Assembly: GCA_034519525.1 (NCBI GenBank)
Contig: JAXHOJ010000034.1
Span: forward strand, 36,488 to 100,487
Direction: 5' to 3'
DNA from: Gemmobacter sp034519525
GTDB lineage: Bacteria; Pseudomonadota; Alphaproteobacteria; Rhodobacterales; Rhodobacteraceae
DNA: 64,000 nucleotides
The notes beneath the pieces are model-generated. The model was not told the DNA's origin and made no database searches. It saw only the letters and a list, made by a program, of their open reading frames with translations. Positions 55,131-62,920 of this stretch are shown in pieces (within the stretch, counting starts at the first letter, position 1; each line of letters opens with the position of its first letter). The translations under genes were made by a program, and so were the position numbers.

Positions 55131-57086
55131 ATGCCAGACCCCGCCTTGCGGATCATGACCGCAACGCCTGCCGACGAACCCGGCGCCCAGTCCCGCCGCA
55201 TCACCCTGCCGAAACTGGCCACCATCGCCGCTGTCGGCGCCGTGCTCTATCTCGGGCAAGAGGTCTTCCTTCCCCTCGCCATCGCCATGCTGCTGACCTT
55301 CGCGCTGTCGCCGCTGGTCAGCCGTCTGCGCCGCCACGGCCTGCCGATGACCGCCTCGGTCCTGTCGGTCGTGTTTCTGGCCTTTCTGGCCTTCGCGCTG
55401 TTTTCGCTGGTGGTGGCCGGGCAGATGTCCAGCCTCGCCACCAACCTGCCGGAATTTCAGGCCAATATCGTCAGCAAGCTGACGGCGCTGCAGCAGGAAA
55501 CCGGCGGGCGCGGGCTGATGGGCCGCCTGACAGAGATGCTGGGCACCATAAACGCCGAAATCAGTGCAGCTTTGCCCGGCGATGCCGCCGCCATCCCCAC
55601 CCCCGGTGTCGACACGCCGCTGAAGGTAGAGCTGGTCGAACGGCAAAGCCCGGTGCAGATGCTGCAGGATCTGGTGGTGCCGCTGGTCAGCCCCATTGCC
55701 ACCACCGGGCTTGTCGTGGTCGTCGTGGTCTTCATGCTGCTGGAACGCGAAGAACTGCGCGACCGTTTCATCCGCCTGATCGGATCGAACGATCTGCACC
55801 GCACCACCCAGGTTCTGGAAGAGGCAGGCAGCCGCGTGGCAAACTACCTTCTGGTGCAGCTGCTGGTGAACCTGATCTATGCTGTCCCCATCGGCTTGGG
55901 TCTGTGGCTGATCGGCGTGCCCAACGCGCTGCTCTGGGGGCTGCTGACGCTGGTGCTGCGCTTCGTGCCCTATATCGGCTCGGTTCTGGCGGCGGTCTTT
56001 CCGCTGTTCCTGGCCTTCGCCGTCAGCCCGGAATGGGAGGCGCTGCTGTGGACAGCCGCCCTCTTCGTGGTGGTGGAACTGGTGACATCGAATATCGTCG
56101 AACCCTGGCTTTATGGCTCGCGCACCGGGCTGTCACCGCTGGCCATCATCGTCAGCGCCATCTTCTGGACCTGGATCTGGGGGCCGCTCGGGCTTGTCCT
56201 GTCCACCCCGCTGACCGTCTGCCTCGTGGTTCTGGGCCGCCATATCCCGCAGTTCGAACTGTTCGATATCCTGTTTGGCGATGAACCCGTGCTGGCGCCC
56301 CATGCCCGGCTCTATCAGCGCTGGCTCGCGGGCGACCCGATCGAGGCCACCTTCCGCGCCGAAGAAGCGCTGGAAGAGGCCTGGCTGGCCGATTACCACC
56401 GCGATACCGGCATCCCGGCCCTGCTGCTGGCAGATGTGGATCGGGCGCGCGGCGTGCTGGCCCCCGAACATGAAACCCGCGTCGCCGACATGGCGCTGCA
56501 GATGGTGGCAGAGCTTCAGGTGGTCGTCTCCGAAGAACTGGCCGAGGTCGAGGCCGGCAGCACCGAACCGCTGCCCGGCAAAGGCCGCCGCATCCTGTGC
56601 ATCGGCGGCCGTTCCGCGCTGGATGATGCCTCCGCCGCCATGCTGGCGCAGGGTCTGGCGGCAGAAGGCGCGCTGGCGCCGCATCATTCGCATGATGATC
56701 TGGCCCCGTCGCGGCTGGGCGCGCTTTCGCTTGACGGCTGCGATTGCCTCGTGCTGTCGTTCCTGGATGCAGCACCGGCCCGTGCCTCGCTGCTGCATGT
56801 GCGCCGGATCAAGAGGCTGCACCCGAAGCTGCGTGTCGGCGTGGTGATCTGGCAGATGCCGGCCCTGCTGCAGATGCGGGGCGAAGACCGGATGCCGCCC
56901 ATCCGGGTGGCCGCCGCGAAACTGGAAGAAGCCACCGCGATCGGGGCTGATTTCGTCGTGACCGGGATGGAAGAGGCGATGGCCGCCGCCCTGTCCGATG
57001 ATCCTGCCCGCGCCCTGCCCCAACCCGAAACCCGCCCCGCACGCAGCCGCCCCCGCCCCCCACGCGCCCCCCGAACGGAGATCTGA
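55131..57086 (+). CDS. AI-2E family transporter with extra C-terminal soluble domain
   Basis: The 651-residue protein has the AI-2E exporter/PerM fold in residues about 20-385: paired hydrophobic segments (EVFLPLAIAMLLTFALSPLV), a periplasmic stretch, then VVVVVFMLLEREELRDRFIR and GVPNALLWGLLTLVLRFVPY-IGSVLAA. A soluble region follows. A linker at about 385-480 is followed by a Rossmann-like domain (about 485-610; RILCIGGRSALDDASAAMLA, CDCLVLSFLDAAP, RIKRLHPKLRVGVVIWQ), not part of the core family. The role in export is by family; the attached domain is unexplained. The start could also be the ATG at 55155. Two small membrane genes follow at once. Confidence 0.85.
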   Translation: MPDPALRIMTATPADEPGAQSRRITLPKLATIAAVGAVLYLGQEVFLPLAIAMLLTFALSPLVSRLRRHGLPMTASVLSVVFLAFLAFALFSLVVAGQMSSLATNLPEFQANIVSKLTALQQETGGRGLMGRLTEMLGTINAEISAALPGDAAAIPTPGVDTPLKVELVERQSPVQMLQDLVVPLVSPIATTGLVVVVVVFMLLEREELRDRFIRLIGSNDLHRTTQVLEEAGSRVANYLLVQLLVNLIYAVPIGLGLWLIGVPNALLWGLLTLVLRFVPYIGSVLAAVFPLFLAFAVSPEWEALLWTAALFVVVELVTSNIVEPWLYGSRTGLSPLAIIVSAIFWTWIWGPLGLVLSTPLTVCLVVLGRHIPQFELFDILFGDEPVLAPHARLYQRWLAGDPIEATFRAEEALEEAWLADYHRDTGIPALLLADVDRARGVLAPEHETRVADMALQMVAELQVVVSEELAEVEAGSTEPLPGKGRRILCIGGRSALDDASAAMLAQGLAAEGALAPHHSHDDLAPSRLGALSLDGCDCLVLSFLDAAPARASLLHVRRIKRLHPKLRVGVVIWQMPALLQMRGEDRMPPIRVAAAKLEEATAIGADFVVTGMEEAMAAALSDDPARALPQPETRPARSRPRPPRAPRTEI

Positions 57087-57087
57087 C

Positions 57088-57366
57088 ATGCCCACCCGCC
57101 GCGAAGACACCGCCGATCTGCTGGAAACCCAGGTTGCCGAACTGAAGGCAGATCTGGCCCGTCTGGCCGCCCTGCTGGCCGACCGGGGCCAGACCGAGGC
57201 CGAAACCCTGCGCGACACCGCCCGCGCCGAGGCCGAAAAGCTGCGCGCCAAAGGCGCCGAGGGCGTAGCCCAGGCCGAAGACTGGCTGCGCGGCCATCCG
57301 GGTCAGGCTCTGGGCATCGCGGCGGGCCTCGGGTTTCTGCTGGGCCTCCTGCTCGGCCGCCGCTGA
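57088..57366 (+). CDS. DUF883/ElaB-like small membrane-anchored protein
   Basis: The 92-residue protein starts MPTRREDTADLLETQVAELK. It has a long amphipathic charged helix (about 5-70) and one C-terminal membrane segment (ALGIAAGLGFLLGLLLGRR, 74-92), the layout of ElaB/YqjD proteins that tether ribosomes to the membrane in stationary phase. It starts 1 bp after the AI-2E-family stop and its own TGA overlaps the next ATG by 1 bp. Confidence 0.8.
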   Translation: MPTRREDTADLLETQVAELKADLARLAALLADRGQTEAETLRDTARAEAEKLRAKGAEGVAQAEDWLRGHPGQALGIAAGLGFLLGLLLGRR

Positions 57367-57776
57367 TGGAGGGTCTGCTGGCCCTTGCCGTTCAGGCGCT
57401 GGCCCGCAATGCCGCCGCCCGCGCCCGCGCCACGGCCCGCCGGGCCACCCTGCTGGCGGTGGCGGGGCTGTGCCTGCTGCTGGCGCTGGGGTTCCTGATC
57501 GCGGCCGGCTGGACAGCGCTTGCCCTCTGGCAGGGCAGCCTGCGCGCCTCGCTGATCTTTGCGGGCGGCTTCCTGCTGCTGGCGCTGCTGGTCTGGCTGA
57601 TCGCCCGCCGCCGCCCCCGCCCCCCGGCCACCACATCCTCGGATATCGAGGCGCTGCAGGCACAGGCACAGGCGCTTCTGGCGCAGGCCCCCGAAGTGGT
57701 CGCGCGCTATCCCGCCCTGCCGCTGCTGGTGGCCTTTCTGGGCGGGCTGGCCGCAGCTCTGCGGATGCGGCGTTAG
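57366..57776 (+). CDS. small membrane protein, YqjE/holin-X-like
   Basis: The 136-residue protein has two strong hydrophobic segments (LLAVAGLCLLLALGFLIAAG at about 29-48 and SLIFAGGFLLLALLVWLIAR at about 62-81) and a third weaker one near the end. In many proteobacteria a DUF883 gene is followed by a yqjE-like gene of this shape, and the pairing here matches. Function unknown. It overlaps the DUF883 gene by 1 bp and the convergent rluA-type gene by 4 bp. Confidence 0.7.
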   Translation: MEGLLALAVQALARNAAARARATARRATLLAVAGLCLLLALGFLIAAGWTALALWQGSLRASLIFAGGFLLLALLVWLIARRRPRPPATTSSDIEALQAQAQALLAQAPEVVARYPALPLLVAFLGGLAAALRMRR

Positions 57777-58426
57777 AACGGCACCGGCGCCGAGAAGGTA
57801 ATGCTTTTCCCGGTTTCAGGGTGCCGCAGCCGCAGGCTTTCGGCATGCAGCATCATGCGCGGGTAATCCTCGCGCGCCGGGCCTTCCGCATAGATCAGAT
57901 CCCCCAGGATCGGATGCCCCAGCGCCAGCATATGCACCCGCAGCTGATGGCTGCGCCCGGTCTGCGGCATCAGCCGCACCCGGGTTGTCCTGCCATCATG
58001 CCGGATCACCCGCCAGTCGGTGACGGCAGGCTTGCCCTGTTCGTGGTTCACATGCTGGCGCGGCCGGTTCGGCCAATCCACACACAGCGGCAGATCCACC
58101 GTGCCCTCTTTCGGTTCCAGATGCCCCCAGAGCCGCGCGATATAGATCTTCTTCGTCTGCCGCTTTTCGAACTGCTGCCCCAGATTGCCCTGCGCCGCCT
58201 TGGTCAGGGCAAAGACCATCACGCCCGAAGTGTCACAATCCAGCCGATGCACCAGCAGCACCTCGGGGAACACCCGGCGCAGCCGGTCGATCAGGCAATC
58301 TTCCTTGCCGGGATCCTTGCCCGGCACCGACAAAAGCCCCGCCGGCTTGTTCACGATCAACAGCGCCGAATCGTGGTGCAGGATGTCCAGCGGCACATCC
58401 GGCGGGTTGTATTCATAGGGCGGCAT
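57773..58426 (-). CDS. RluA family pseudouridine synthase
   Basis: The 217-residue enzyme has the catalytic Asp in VHRLDCDTSGVMVFAL (about residue 64), with ILHHDSALLIVNKPAGLLSV at the start and GRSHQLRVHMLALGHPILGD later. Its short length without an S4 domain fits RluA-type synthases that act on 23S U746 and tRNA position 32, but related paralogues exist. It shares one base with the stop of the homocysteine methyltransferase gene upstream. Confidence 0.88.
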   Translation of the reverse strand: MPPYEYNPPDVPLDILHHDSALLIVNKPAGLLSVPGKDPGKEDCLIDRLRRVFPEVLLVHRLDCDTSGVMVFALTKAAQGNLGQQFEKRQTKKIYIARLWGHLEPKEGTVDLPLCVDWPNRPRQHVNHEQGKPAVTDWRVIRHDGRTTRVRLMPQTGRSHQLRVHMLALGHPILGDLIYAEGPAREDYPRMMLHAESLRLRHPETGKSITFSAPVPF

Positions 58427-59322
58427 CAGGCGATCTCGTGCCCCGCCGCCTTCAGCTGCCGCGCCAGCTCTGCGATATGTGCAGGCCCCACATCGCAGCA
58501 GCCCCCAACGATGGTGGCCCCCTGCGCCACCCAGCCCATGGCGAAATCGGCGTATTTTTCCGGCGTCAGATCATGGCGGTGGGTCAGCTCGGCCACTGTC
58601 GGCGCATCGGCCAGAAACCCGTCGGAAATATGGGTAAACCCGTTGGCATAGGCCCCGAAGGGCTTGCCAAAGCTGCCCAGCACCGCAAGCGCATCGCCCA
58701 TCGCCTCGGGAACCGAGCAATTGGCCAGCACCGCTGCCGGTTGATAGGTTTCCACCAGCCGCCGCAGATCCTCCAGCGGCTCGCCCGAGCGCAGCAGATG
58801 CCCCTGCCGGTCATGCACCGACACCGAAAGCCAGACCGGCAACCCCGCCTGCACCGCCCCTTTCAACGCGCCTTCGGCCTGTGCCACGGTCGACAGCGTT
58901 TCAAGCAGGATGAAATCGACATGCGGCGCCAGCAGTTGCGCCACCTCGGCCACCTTGGGCGCTGCCTCGTCCACCGGCAGCACCACATCATCGCGATAGG
59001 TGGCAACCAGCGGCCCGATGGAGCCTGCGATCCGCCCCGATCCATGCGCCGCCCGCGCGGCCTTTGCCGCCTCCAGCGCGGCCATATGCAGCGCCGTGAA
59101 CTGGTCATCCAGACCGAAGCGCAGCAGCCGGTCATGATGGATGGCATAGGTATTCGTCGTGGCAATGGTGGCGCCCGCAGCGAAATAATCATCATGGATC
59201 GCCCGCACCAGCCCCGGATGATCCAGCATCACCCGCGTGGCCCACAGGGGCGAAGGCGCATCGCCCGACCGCGCCACCAGTTCCTGCCCCATACCGCCGT
59301 CAAGAAGGCTGATCTGTGCCAT
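58426..59322 (-). CDS. homocysteine S-methyltransferase family protein
   Basis: The 298-residue TIM-barrel protein starts MAQISLLDGGMGQELVAR. It has the zinc-binding C-terminal motif IVGGCCDVGPAHIAEL and the mid-chain ANCSVPEAMGDAL, which together supply the three Cys that coordinate zinc. It transfers a methyl group, for example from S-methylmethionine, to homocysteine; the donor is not known. It forms a tight run with the rluA-type gene (TGATG) and the LysE gene (3 bp gap). Confidence 0.87.
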   Translation of the reverse strand: MAQISLLDGGMGQELVARSGDAPSPLWATRVMLDHPGLVRAIHDDYFAAGATIATTNTYAIHHDRLLRFGLDDQFTALHMAALEAAKAARAAHGSGRIAGSIGPLVATYRDDVVLPVDEAAPKVAEVAQLLAPHVDFILLETLSTVAQAEGALKGAVQAGLPVWLSVSVHDRQGHLLRSGEPLEDLRRLVETYQPAAVLANCSVPEAMGDALAVLGSFGKPFGAYANGFTHISDGFLADAPTVAELTHRHDLTPEKYADFAMGWVAQGATIVGGCCDVGPAHIAELARQLKAAGHEIA

Positions 59323-59325
59323 TGC

Positions 59326-59949
59326 TCACTCCCATACCAACCGCAGTGCAAGGCCGCCGAACATCAGCGCCGCCACCCGGTTCAAAATTCCCATCCGCGC
59401 GCCCAGACGCCGCCCGGCCATCCCGGCCAGCGCGCCATAGCCCGCCGTTATCATCGTGCCCGTCACGGTAAACACCGCCCCCAGGATCAGGATCTGCTGC
59501 CAGACCGGCCCGCGCGCCGCATCGGTGAACTGCGGCAGAAAGGCCAGCACGAACAGCGCGACCTTCGGGTTCAGTGCATTGGTCACAAAGCCGCGCCACA
59601 GCGCAGCCATGGCCCCACGCTCGCCCCGGCCCGCAACCATCTCGTCGCGCGACCGCCAGCTTTTCCACGCCAGCCACAGCAGATAGCCCGCGCCCGCCCA
59701 TTTCAGCCCCAGCAGCGCCGCCGGATATGCAGCGATCAGCGCGCTGATCCCCAGCGCCGCCAGCCCCACATGCCACAGCCCGCCCAAGCCCACGCCCAGC
59801 CCCGCCACCGCACCGGCGCGCGGCCCGCCGGCAATGCCGCTGGCCGTGGCAAACATCACATCCGCGCCGGGCGTCAGGTTCAGCACGATCCCGGCAGCCA
59901 GAAAGGCGGCGAGATCGGCAGGCGGCACAAGGGCAAGGATATCCATCAT
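59326..59949 (-). CDS. LysE family amino-acid exporter
   Basis: The 207-residue membrane protein has about six hydrophobic segments and the RhtB/LysE features TPGADVMFATASGIAGG near the N-terminus and GFVTNALNPKVALFVLAFLPQF in the middle. It exports amino acids or similar metabolites; given the methyltransferase next to it, a methionine or homoserine-type substrate is possible but speculative. The start is ATG at 59949 or 59946. Confidence 0.87.
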   Translation of the reverse strand: MMDILALVPPADLAAFLAAGIVLNLTPGADVMFATASGIAGGPRAGAVAGLGVGLGGLWHVGLAALGISALIAAYPAALLGLKWAGAGYLLWLAWKSWRSRDEMVAGRGERGAMAALWRGFVTNALNPKVALFVLAFLPQFTDAARGPVWQQILILGAVFTVTGTMITAGYGALAGMAGRRLGARMGILNRVAALMFGGLALRLVWE

Positions 59950-60041
59950 CGCCGCACAATCCTACTGCACCCGCCAAAGATCAAGACCGGGTTTGACAGC
60001 GCCATCCCGCCCCGCCATCCTCCCCGCAACCGGAGACGCAG

Positions 60042-60479
60042 ATGGATCACGATACAGCCCCCGCCCCTGCCATGGCCCATGCGCTGACCGGGCTGGGGCT
60101 CAACCTGCTTTGCCGCGATGTGGCACGCGAAACCGCGTTTCTGATCGCGGTCTTTGGCATGACGGCGCATCAGGCCGGGCGCGATTTCGCGCTGATGCGC
60201 ACCGGCACCCAGCTGTTCCAGCTGCATTCCGACGGCAGCTTTGCCGCCCATCCGCTGGCCGCGCTGCTGCCCGAAACCCCACCGCGCGGCGCGGGTATCG
60301 AATTGCGGCTTTATGATATCGACCCGGATCTGGCCTGCGCCCGCGCCGCCCAACAGCCCGATGCCATGATCCTGCAACCGCCCACCGACAAGCCCGGCCA
60401 TGCCCTGCGCGAGGCGGTGATCCTCAGCCCCGAGGGCTATGCCTGGGTGCCCTCCCGCCGGATTCACCCCTCGGACTGA
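60042..60479 (+). CDS. VOC family (glyoxalase/bleomycin-resistance fold) protein
   Basis: The 145-residue protein shows GLGLNLLCRDVARETAFLIA at the start and IELRLYDIDPDLACARA and EAVILSPEGYAWVPSR later, the betaalphabetabetabeta pattern of one VOC module pair. Metal ligands are not clearly complete. Function unknown. Its 3' end overlaps the convergent regulator gene by 16 bp. Confidence 0.78.
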   Translation: MDHDTAPAPAMAHALTGLGLNLLCRDVARETAFLIAVFGMTAHQAGRDFALMRTGTQLFQLHSDGSFAAHPLAALLPETPPRGAGIELRLYDIDPDLACARAAQQPDAMILQPPTDKPGHALREAVILSPEGYAWVPSRRIHPSD

Positions 60480-61237
60480 GAGGCGACATGCACTTCGGTG
60501 CCCCATTCGGCACAGCGCGCCATCAGCGGTTCGGGCAGCGGCAGATCGGTAAAGATGGCATCCACATCGGCAAGGCTGGCCAGCCGGGCGGGCGCACTTC
60601 GCTGCAGCTTTGACGCATCGGTGACCAGAAACACCTTCCGCGCCTGCCGGATGATCGCCCGGCTCACCCGCACCTCGGCCAGATCATAGTCCAGCAGATC
60701 ACCATCCGGGTCGATGGCGGATGTGCCGATCACCCCGTAATCCACCTTGAACTGCGCCATGAACTCGCTCGTCAGATCGCCCACCAGCCCGCCATCCGAC
60801 CGGCGCAAGGCCCCCCCCGCCACCATGATCTCGCACGAGGCATTGGCGACGAGGATATTCGCCACATTCATGTTGTTGGTCACCACGCTGATCTGCCGGT
60901 GGTTCAGCAATTCGCGCGCCACCGCCTCTGTCGTGGTGCCGATGTTCAGGATCATCGAACAATTGTCGGGGATCGCCCGCGCGCAGGCCCGCCCGATCGC
61001 CGCCTTGGCGGCATCATTCATGCCGCGCCGTTCCTCATAGCCGATATTGCTGACGCCGGTGCGGATCACCGCGCCGCCATGCACCCGGTCCAGGTGGCCC
61101 GCCTCGGCCATCTCGGTCAGGTCGCGGCGGATCGTCTGCAGCGTCACGCCAAAGCGTTCCGCCAGCGTTTCCACCACCACCCGGCCTTCGCTGCGCGCGA
61201 TGGCCAGAATCTCGCTTTGCCGAAAGCTCAGAACCAA
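60464..61237 (-). CDS. DeoR/GlpR family transcriptional regulator
   Basis: The 257-residue protein has an N-terminal HTH (RQSEILAIARSEGRVVVETL, then LAERFGVTLQTIRRDLTEMA, ending HGGAV at about residue 57) and a C-terminal sugar-phosphate-sensing domain with NIGTTTEAVARELL, VTNNMNVANIL and VFLVTDASKLQR. GlpR-type members repress glycerol-3-phosphate use. No glycerol genes are visible nearby, so the target is elsewhere or different. Confidence 0.88.
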   Translation of the reverse strand: MVLSFRQSEILAIARSEGRVVVETLAERFGVTLQTIRRDLTEMAEAGHLDRVHGGAVIRTGVSNIGYEERRGMNDAAKAAIGRACARAIPDNCSMILNIGTTTEAVARELLNHRQISVVTNNMNVANILVANASCEIMVAGGALRRSDGGLVGDLTSEFMAQFKVDYGVIGTSAIDPDGDLLDYDLAEVRVSRAIIRQARKVFLVTDASKLQRSAPARLASLADVDAIFTDLPLPEPLMARCAEWGTEVHVASQSEG

Positions 61238-61325
61238 GACCGATCTCCTTGATACCCGTCACATCACTATGGCGGCCCTCCGGCCACCGCACCCGTTTTA
61301 CGCAGCCCGCGGCCCGCCCCGTCGC

Positions 61326-61784
61326 TTAACCGGCATCGCGGAACACCCGCGCCAGAATGGCCGTCAGCTGCGCCGCATCCTCTTCGGTAAAGGCCGCCGG
61401 TGTATTGCTGTCCAGATCCAGCACCCCCAGCAGCTGCCCCGCCCCGTTCCACACCGGCAGCACCAGCTCTGCCCGCGTGGTAGAGCTACAGGCGATATGA
61501 TCCGGAAAGGCATCGACATCCGGCACCAGCTGCACCTGCCCCGTGCGCGCCGCAGCGCCACAGACCCCGCGCGCGAAGGGGATCACCAGACAGCCATGCC
61601 CGCCCTGATAAGGCCCGATCTTCAGCAGCTCTGGCCCCACCACCCGGTAGAACCCGGTCCAGTCGCTCAGCGGATGGCCATGATGGATCTCGCAGACCAC
61701 CGTGGCCATCAGCGCCACGATATCCGTCTCGCCATGGCACAGGGCCTCGATCTGCTGCGAAAGCGCGGTGTAATCGGCCGTCAT
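61326..61784 (-). CDS. free methionine-(R)-sulfoxide reductase (GAF domain)
   Basis: The 152-residue GAF-fold enzyme starts MTADYTALSQQIEALCHGET. The segments GHGCLVIPFARGVCGAAART and FPDHIACSSTTRAELVLPV keep the three cysteines that define fRMsr (YebR/MsrC) activity, which reduces free Met-R-sulfoxide with thioredoxin. I choose the ATG at 61784 because upstream in-frame sequence is not conserved-looking and GGAGA precedes it. Confidence 0.88.
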   Translation of the reverse strand: MTADYTALSQQIEALCHGETDIVALMATVVCEIHHGHPLSDWTGFYRVVGPELLKIGPYQGGHGCLVIPFARGVCGAAARTGQVQLVPDVDAFPDHIACSSTTRAELVLPVWNGAGQLLGVLDLDSNTPAAFTEEDAAQLTAILARVFRDAG

Positions 61785-61931
61785 GGGGTCTCCTGCTTGG
61801 CTTTTCCATTCAATAGGCAAATGCGGGCGCCCCGGAAAGCCCGGCTTTTGCAGGGCCGCTAACCGGATGCTAACTTCCGGGCTCCAGAATGGGCCGATCA
61901 CAAGCGCCGATCACAAGCAAGGACGCCCCAG

Positions 61932-62267
61932 ATGGATCTTTTGGCCAAACCAACGCCCGAACACCTTGTGGTCCAGGTGCTGGCAGACCGTATTGATGCC
62001 GCAGGCGCGATCCGGTTCAAGGATGGGATGCGCGAAATCACCCAGCGCAGCAGTGGCCCGGTCTTGCTGGATCTGTCTCAGGTCCGGTTTCTGGACAGTT
62101 CGGGGCTCGGCGCCGTGGTTGCGGTGATGAAACTGCTGGGCCCCGACCGGCGGCTGGAACTGGCCCGCCTCACCCCCGCCGTGCAAAAGGTGTTCCGCCT
62201 GACGCGGATGGATTCCATCTTCACCATCCATGAAACCCTGCCCGAAGGCGCCCCCCATGCCCGCTGA
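61932..62267 (+). CDS. STAS-domain anti-sigma factor antagonist
   Basis: The 111-residue SpoIIAA/RsbV-like protein has the phosphorylatable Ser in VRFLDSSGLGAVVAVM (about residue 57). It works by partner switching with the ATP-binding kinase encoded by the overlapping next gene (11 bp overlap). Its start follows a Gly/Ala-rich leader; MDLLAKPTPEHL is the conserved beginning. Confidence 0.88.
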   Translation: MDLLAKPTPEHLVVQVLADRIDAAGAIRFKDGMREITQRSSGPVLLDLSQVRFLDSSGLGAVVAVMKLLGPDRRLELARLTPAVQKVFRLTRMDSIFTIHETLPEGAPHAR

Positions 62268-62742
62268 TGCGGCGGTCATGCCCCAGCAGGCGCCGCCCCT
62301 GCAGCTGTGCCTGCGGGCCGATCCGCTGGCGGTGCGCCACACGCTGGCCAGGGTGATGGCCGATCCGCTGCTGGCCCGGCTTGATCCCGATCTGCGCGAC
62401 CGGGCCGAAATCCTGCTGGCAGAGGTGCTGAACAACATCGTCGAACATGCCTATGCAGGCCAGCCCGGCCCGATCCGCCTGTGCATTGGCCCAAACCCCA
62501 CCGGCCTGCTGATCCTGGCCGAGGATGAGGGGCGCCCCATGCCCGCCGCCCGCCTGCCCCCCGGCGATCTGCCGCCGCTGACCGGCGATCTGCCGGAAGG
62601 CGGCTTTGGCTGGTGCTTGATTCGCAGCCTCGCCACTGGCCTGACCTATCGGCGCGGCCCGAACGGCAATTGCCTGACCCTCATTCTTCCCATCAACGAT
62701 TCCGCAGATTCGGCCGGATTGGCGCGCAATCAGAAAAACTGA
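62257..62742 (+). CDS. RsbW-like anti-sigma factor / serine kinase
   Basis: The 161-residue GHKL protein starts MPADAAVMPQQAP. It has the N box ILLAEVLNNIVEHAY (about 54-68), G1-like AEDEGRPMP and a C-terminal GGFGWCLIRSLATGLTYRR (G2). It should phosphorylate the STAS partner encoded just upstream and sequester a regulator or sigma factor. No sigma factor or PP2C phosphatase gene is in this window, so the output is unknown. The 178 bp after it hold no gene. Confidence 0.86.
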   Translation: MPADAAVMPQQAPPLQLCLRADPLAVRHTLARVMADPLLARLDPDLRDRAEILLAEVLNNIVEHAYAGQPGPIRLCIGPNPTGLLILAEDEGRPMPAARLPPGDLPPLTGDLPEGGFGWCLIRSLATGLTYRRGPNGNCLTLILPINDSADSAGLARNQKN

Positions 62743-62920
62743 CACGATCTCGCCGCTTTTCTCCCGCAAATCCGCCTGCCGAATCCGTCACATATAGACC
62801 TGTAGCTGCATAAGGCTTCCCTCGGCGCCGCGAGCCATTGCCCCCACCCAGATCGCGGCGCCGAGGCACTTCCTTTCGGGCAACAATCCCCCTAGCCTCG
62901 TCGCAAAGCCCGAGGAAGAC

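Noticed and set aside
58438..60087. Plus-strand open frame of about 550 codons opposite the methyltransferase and LysE genes
   Set aside because: Spans two real minus-strand genes and has low-complexity basic composition, so it is an antisense shadow.
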